A stretch of 59,144 nucleotides of DNA from Gnetum montanum (lineage: Eukaryota; Streptophyta; Gnetopsida; Gnetales; Gnetaceae), in contig MNCI01015710.1 in the NCBI GenBank assembly GCA_015680685.1, positions 96,033 to 155,176 of the forward strand, given 5' to 3'. This document shows positions 54,200 to 59,144 of the stretch, one piece after another. The position numbers and the translations under genes are program-made. Below the pieces are notes generated by a model. The model was not told the DNA's origin and did no database searches. It worked only from the letters and a program-made list of their open reading frames with translations. Positions within the stretch are counted from its first letter, which is position 1; each line of letters begins with the position of its first letter.

Positions 54200-57020
54200 G
54201 GTGGTTCTTGAGGCTCCGAGGGACCTTCACTAGCTTCATGCATTGGTGGTGGTTAAGGTGGATATGGTTGTCTTGCTCCTACTACAACTTCAGGCGAGAG
54301 GTAGAAAGCATCCAACATTACTTTCATTTTCTCCTCCTTACTCCTAGGATCATGCATTGTTTACATAGCTTCCCCAATCTGGGTCATAATGGGCACATCC
54401 CAAGGACACGAGATTGCTAGAAACAACTCCTTGGCATTGATGAACCAGGTAGCAAACTATTTGCGTTCAATGTCAAACACCCTGACTTTGTTCTTCAGCT
54501 CTTAGTAGTCATTCATCTATCTGGCTAGGCTCTCAATGATAGATCGTTAATCTCCAAATTACCCTCTAAGAACTTCAAGTTCAATGTTAACAGTCTCAAG
54601 CTTTTGCTTGGTGTCCTTGTGGTGTTTGAACTTGGCCTCATATAGCAGATATGAGTTAGCCACTTGTTTTTCTAATTCTAACCATGGCCACTCGACAGTT
54701 AGCATTGCTAGGTTTACATAACGAAGATTGGCCAACTCCATGTACTCTATCATCTTCTCGATTTGCAACTCCTTCAAGCAGATCTTTACTTTGTTGTAGG
54801 CATCAATCCCATCAAGGATGGGCTACCACATCTCTCTTGCTTGCTAGAGTTGTTCGAGGGCTTCATTCATTTTCACCTTTTCCATTTCAATTTGTTTTTC
54901 ATTCACTTCTTTTTGCAAACCAACTTGGTCCTTGTAGTGATTTTTCACTTTCTCAGATTTGAGAGCTTCGTTCTTCTAGGTGGTGATCTTGATGGTAGAC
55001 TTTTGACACAAGGTACGTACCTCCTCCATTGAAAAATTACAATTTTCTATGGCCAATTTCCTCAGTTCAGTGTTTACCTTGGCAAGTTGCTCTTACTATT
55101 GATGAATGAATTCTTGCGTTTGATCTTTCTGCACATCAACATTTCGCAGACAATGATTCTATGTAATTAATGCTTCAATTTCTTGGTGCGTCTAATTCAA
55201 GTCCTTTTTGATTGAGTGCATTTTAGCTTCTACTACGGACTGTTTGAAGATGGTCATCACTGCCTCCTCCTTAGCCTTCTGAAATCGTTCTTGAAGCTAT
55301 TTGATAGCTACATATCTTGTCATTGTTGGGCTGAAGATTGCTTGTTCTACAAGTCGGGCATGAAGTTTAGCAACCTCCACAACCAAGCATTGATTTTGCT
55401 CTTGGGCTATTTCTAGTTGCCCCTCCAAAATAATACATCTGCCCCTTGAATTTACTACCTTTGACTAGGTTTTGATGATGTTCTCTAGAAGGTCAAAGAT
55501 GTCCGAAGTTAGTTGCCTGGTTCTTACTAGTCATTCCAACAATTTTTCATGTTGAGCTGCATCTAACTTCTCACTGATCATGCCTATGGACATCTACACA
55601 TCTTGGAGTGTAAATACATCTGGTATAGATGTTGCAGGTGTATTTAATGCTTCAGGTACATGGTCAACTACCACTTCTACTACTATCTCCTGCCCATGGT
55701 GCTACATCACCAAGACAATTGCCTCTTCGTCTTCCTCCAAGCTCACTAAGAAAATGGCGGCATTCCTAGAGATTTTTGGAAATAGATGATTTGTTGCTAG
55801 TAACATTGTCACCTCTTGAGTGTTGGCATTCGACCTAGAAGGCAATTGTGTTCTTTGAATAGAGAAAATGGGACCACCCCTCTCCATTTGGCTAACTATT
55901 TAGGTCACCTCGTTAAGGTGACTCATTGTTAGCCAATACACAGATGGATCTACCCCACTCGTTCCTGCTTGTTACTCTTGTTTGCTTAGGAGTTGTTCTT
56001 GAATTTTTCACAAACATTCAATGGTTGTGTAGGCCTTCATTATTGTTTCTTGAGTGGGTGATGATGGCAATAGCTTCTCTTCCTGAGTTGTCGCTAGCAT
56101 TTTATCCTTCATGATTTCTACCCATGAGGCCAAGGGAACATGCTTGTTAGAGTAGTGAATAATGCCTGCCCTTTTGCAAAGTTTTCTAATAAGGCATGAA
56201 AAAGGCAGGATCTTCCTTCCATGTTCATTTTCTTTGAAACATTTTTCAATCTCCAAGTATCGTCGTTGTGGAAGGTTAATGGGAAACTTCCCGCTTAGAA
56301 CGGTGCATGCTCAAGTGGAGAAAGTAGTCACCTTGCTTGGCTTTACCATTGGATTGAGGTGATAGGCTACAATCTTGAAATAAATTTGCTACACTAGTGT
56401 GAGTGCACCATACTCCTTACAATTAACCCTGTAGCATCATTGGGTCCACTCCCTCTTGGCCTTAGGATTGCCTTTTGTAGACAATTCAGCCAGTTGTGTT
56501 CCTATATCAAGAAACCCAAGTGCTTGTGCAATGGCTTCTGTCGAGTAGGATACTTGAATGTCCTTGATCTTGACAATGGACCCCAACCTTTGGCTACTCC
56601 AGAAGAGATAGGTCTCTCCCATGTACCATTCCCCACTAGACATGATGATTGGCCACATGGGAGAGGTTTGCAATTGTGTCTTGACATCCTTTGGGGCTTT
56701 GTCCAAAAATGGCTTGAAGGTGATCTCTTAAAGAACTAATCTTTGAATGTTTTGGGACCGAATGATGTCTAGGCAGGCTTAAGTCAATGTGACCTCAAGC
56801 CTTGGCATGAGTCTAGGCACTTCTCTTCTTTGTGATTGTTTGGTTGACACTTCTTCTTCTGGAATCTATCAAACAAATTCCACTTTGAGCTCCTCTCGAA
56901 GAGATCCCATTGCATGGGTCACCTTTGGTAGTTTTTGGCCTTGTTCTTATTGGCCCCTTCTAGCTCTGGGTCATTTCTCCCATGGTTGTGAGGGTTCTCC
57001 TTCCTATAGACATTTTTGTT
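54200..57020 (-). pseudogene. gag/ORF1-like coding remnant of a non-autonomous LTR element
   Basis: On the minus strand below 56706: GEWYMGETYLFWSSQRLG, TEAIAQALGFLDIGTQL, then after stops and frame changes QRRYLEIEKCFKENEHGRKI and LPFSCLIRKLCKRAGI. The last motif and its spacing resemble the large ORF1/gag domain of Athila-like plant elements (putative plant transposon protein domain), in which L-P-F-P-x-L-I-x-x-L-C-x-x-A-G-V is conserved. Below 56000 the frame turns Glu/Lys-rich and coiled-coil-like (for example KELQIEKMIEYMELANLR at 54730-54777). No RT or integrase is seen, so the element seems non-autonomous. LTR copy 3 would be its 3' LTR. Confidence 0.42.
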
Positions 57021-59022
57021 TAGGTATCATCTGTAATCACAATAAGACCATGTATTAGCAATCATTGTGTAACCTTAAAACAATTGGGATACCTTAACTA
57101 TTGAGGATAGTTACACTTGGCTAAGTTGTGATTATGGTTGATTTAATTAATCCAATTATCATTTATTTTATGTGTTATTATGAATAATTCATCTTGGAGG
57201 TTTTTGGAAGGGTTAACTTGGGAAAAAGGTGATGGTTAAGGCTATTAACCCTTTAGGGGAGTTAGGAAAATTTTCAAAAATTTTCATTGGAAACCTTAAG
57301 GTTTGTGGTCCCCACTATAAAGATCTTACCTTCGGTAAGTGTAGTATCAAAAAACAAAGTGATTTGAACAAATAGTTGAGAAGTTATGAGCTTTGGAAGG
57401 TTTTGGGCTCTGAAAAATTGCAAAAATTCCTTGTGTGTTATGAGCAATTTGCAAAAAATTCCAAAGTGTCTGGCAATATATATAGGATCTAAGCACTACA
57501 TTGACAAGGCCTCGTCAACATGGTCGACTGTGTCAATGAGGCCTCATCGACGTAGTCAACAACCACCATTGACTTGCTCAAATTTTTAAAATACAAAGAA
57601 ATTTTGGATGAAATTGGGATCAAATGAAAGCTTAGAAGACCAAGAATAGTATGAAAACATAAGAAGAGGGTGTTGAAGCTCATACATTTTGGAAAAATGA
57701 GAAAAATTAATTTGGTGAATGAATGAAATGAGAGATTAAGGAGCACTAAGTGATTTATTGAATGGAAAATGCGAAAGATTAGATTGTGGTGATGTCAAAG
57801 GTAAGGAACTTTAACTAACCAAGCCAAGAGCTATGCAAGTGGGTCCTCCCCATAGCAGGCTCATGCCCTTTTTGCCTTGCATAACCTCAACTAAAGAGTC
57901 TTTGGGCCCCACAGTCAATTAATGATCATGAAAGTTAAAGACCAACTTGAAAGAATCTACTCAAGAATCCCAACACATCAAACCAAGACATAGAACATAA
58001 CATAGAACCTGGTAGTGAGGTGAGTTATGGCAACATGGATGGATGATAGAGAAGGTAAAATGGAGTTTCAAATTGAGGTCATAAGAAGTCCCTTATGGAA
58101 TTTGTGGTTAAAATGACCTAGGAAGTTCCATCCTCAGTCCAGACCAAAACCATTCACTTTCAGTGACTTTGCATCATCACTCTAAGATTGATCCACCTAC
58201 TCAAGACACAAAAGTGCTTCCACAAAACAACCACTACTCCACAAAGTGAGAAAGATAGGGCCTTAGTTAGAGGGGACCTTCAAGTAGAGGTGCATGTTGT
58301 CCAAGTCCCATAACCAGTGCTTGTAGCTCGTTTATTTGTCCAAGGGGTGTGCTTTGAATTCCCCCATATATATATATATATATTCTTCTCTTTATTTTTG
58401 GATGGGAACCACACCATTCAAAAATTTATTCATGTTAAACGGGTGTTCTTTGAATTCCCATTGTTTTTTTTTGAATAGGAACACACCATGCAATGACTTA
58501 TTTGACTTCCTATTATTGGTTGGTGTGGAATGGTAAGAAGTCCATGAAAAACACTCAAGCACTCAAGCAAGAAGAATAGGAAAAAGAGTATTGAGTCCCC
58601 TTGAAGTCACACCCTTTACAAACCTTTAAAGCCTTCCTAATTCTGAAACAACCAAGGTCATTGATTGATTAAAAGTTTCTTTAATGAAAAGGGATCTCAA
58701 ATTCCCAAAATAAGGAAAACCATAGAGTTCATTGGATGGGTAGATGACATGGACTCACTACATGTTCCATGAAAAATAAGCCATGTCAAAGTCATCAGAC
58801 ATCAAAATTCAAAATAGAAACCAAACATTGACAATCACACATTAAGCACAAACCATCATTAGTAAACAACAACAACATGATTGTGTCCTATGACAATAAA
58901 TCAGATTTATTAACAAAAATGAGAAAATATCACACTTAAATCAAACTATACAAAGCAAAATATTTAAGAAAATGTAAAATAGTCAAGAAAGTTCGAAAGT
59001 ACTAAAGATGATGTAAAATTAT
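57021..59022. other. Unassigned sequence up to the fourth LTR
   Basis: No protein motifs. It contains a cluster of GGCCTCRTCRA motifs at about 57507-57552 next to a TATATATAGG, resembling the U3 of LTR copy 3, a 96-bp tandem duplication and an (AT)n run. It may be the leader of the non-autonomous element. Confidence 0.4.
58345..58530 (+). repeat. Tandem duplication of about 96 bp
   Basis: GGGTGTGCTTTGAATTCCC at 58345 recurs as GGGTGTTCTTTGAATTCCC at 58441; both copies then have a low-complexity run, a GAATAGGAAC/GATGGGAACC-like block and CACACCATG/CACACCATT. An (AT)n run (about 58366-58383) separates parts of the first copy. Confidence 0.7.
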
Positions 59023-59144
59023 TGATGAGTGGCGAGGTACCCCTACACTCAACCATACGAAACGAGCGTCGCACGCGCGATCCGGTCGAACTCCGCAAAT
59101 GGACTAGTTGTGGCACCTAGATAGTTAGCCTTAGGTCGCAGTTC
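59023..59144 (-). repeat. LTR of the GATATC-palindrome family, copy 4, cut by window end
   Basis: Starts TGATGAGTGGCGAGGTACCC and matches 51899-52020 with about three differences in 122 bp. By comparison with copy 2 this is the U5 end of a minus-oriented LTR. The rest lies outside the window. Confidence 0.88.

Noticed and set aside
51899-59144. LTR copies 2 and 4 as the two ends of one complete element
   Set aside because: Copy 2 is flanked by its own perfect CTAAG duplication and interrupts a frame that resumes on the other side, so it is a solo LTR.

Overview
The window looks like nuclear DNA from a seed plant with a large, repeat-packed genome. A gymnosperm is my best guess: a single spliced gene is stretched over 24 kb, one intron is 12.7 kb and packed with old transposons, and the intergenic DNA is made of nested, heavily mutated retroelements. 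The species cannot be named from the sequence alone. There are no bacterial-style operons, and most open frames are chance frames inside decayed elements.

The one intact gene is TAF5, the WD40-repeat subunit of TFIID, on the minus strand from the start codon at 49891 to the stop at 25927. I could place 19 coding exons. All junctions keep frame and together give 1,938 nt (645 residues plus stop): an N-terminal LisH motif, the TAF5 NTD2 domain, a lysine-rich linker, and a C-terminal WD40 propeller. Seventeen of the 18 introns use GT-AG. Intron 4 appears to use a GC donor. A TATA-like element lies about 100 bp upstream of the start codon.

Left of TAF5 (1-25.9 kb) is transposon DNA. After a decayed RTE-type LINE fragment (about 0.9-1.5 kb) comes a very large Ty3/gypsy element of the Tat type (1689-23597). 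It has 1.16 and 1.13 kb LTRs, a matching 5-bp target duplication, remnants of gag and protease, a truncated RT, two RNase H domains and an integrase. It was later hit by an antisense L1-type LINE (about 15.3 to 9.7 kb), and that LINE was in turn hit by an LTR element now reduced to a solo LTR (11546-12362). The same Tat element holds 30-bp and 32-bp minisatellites, a 283-bp tandem duplication and a long ATCATTT-rich array.

Within TAF5, intron 8 (45362-32674) carries a 5'-truncated antisense LINE (33.4-37.6 kb, with its poly-A tail), a 126-bp tandem duplication, a decayed Ty1/copia element in the opposite orientation to the gene (37.87 to about 42.6 kb), and an RTE-type LINE scrap (42.95-43.6 kb). 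Smaller introns carry tRNA-derived SINE candidates and a dispersed repeat also found just downstream of the gene.

Right of TAF5 (50-59.1 kb) there are two copies of one SINE candidate, a LINE ORF1 fragment split by a solo LTR (51899-52615), a related longer LTR (53012-53935) followed by a gag/ORF1-like antisense coding remnant (about 54.2-57 kb), and the beginning of a fourth copy of that LTR at the window edge (59023-59144). This LTR family, with CG-rich GATATC palindromes crowded just upstream of its TATA box, is the least familiar thing here. I found no convincing new multi-gene system.
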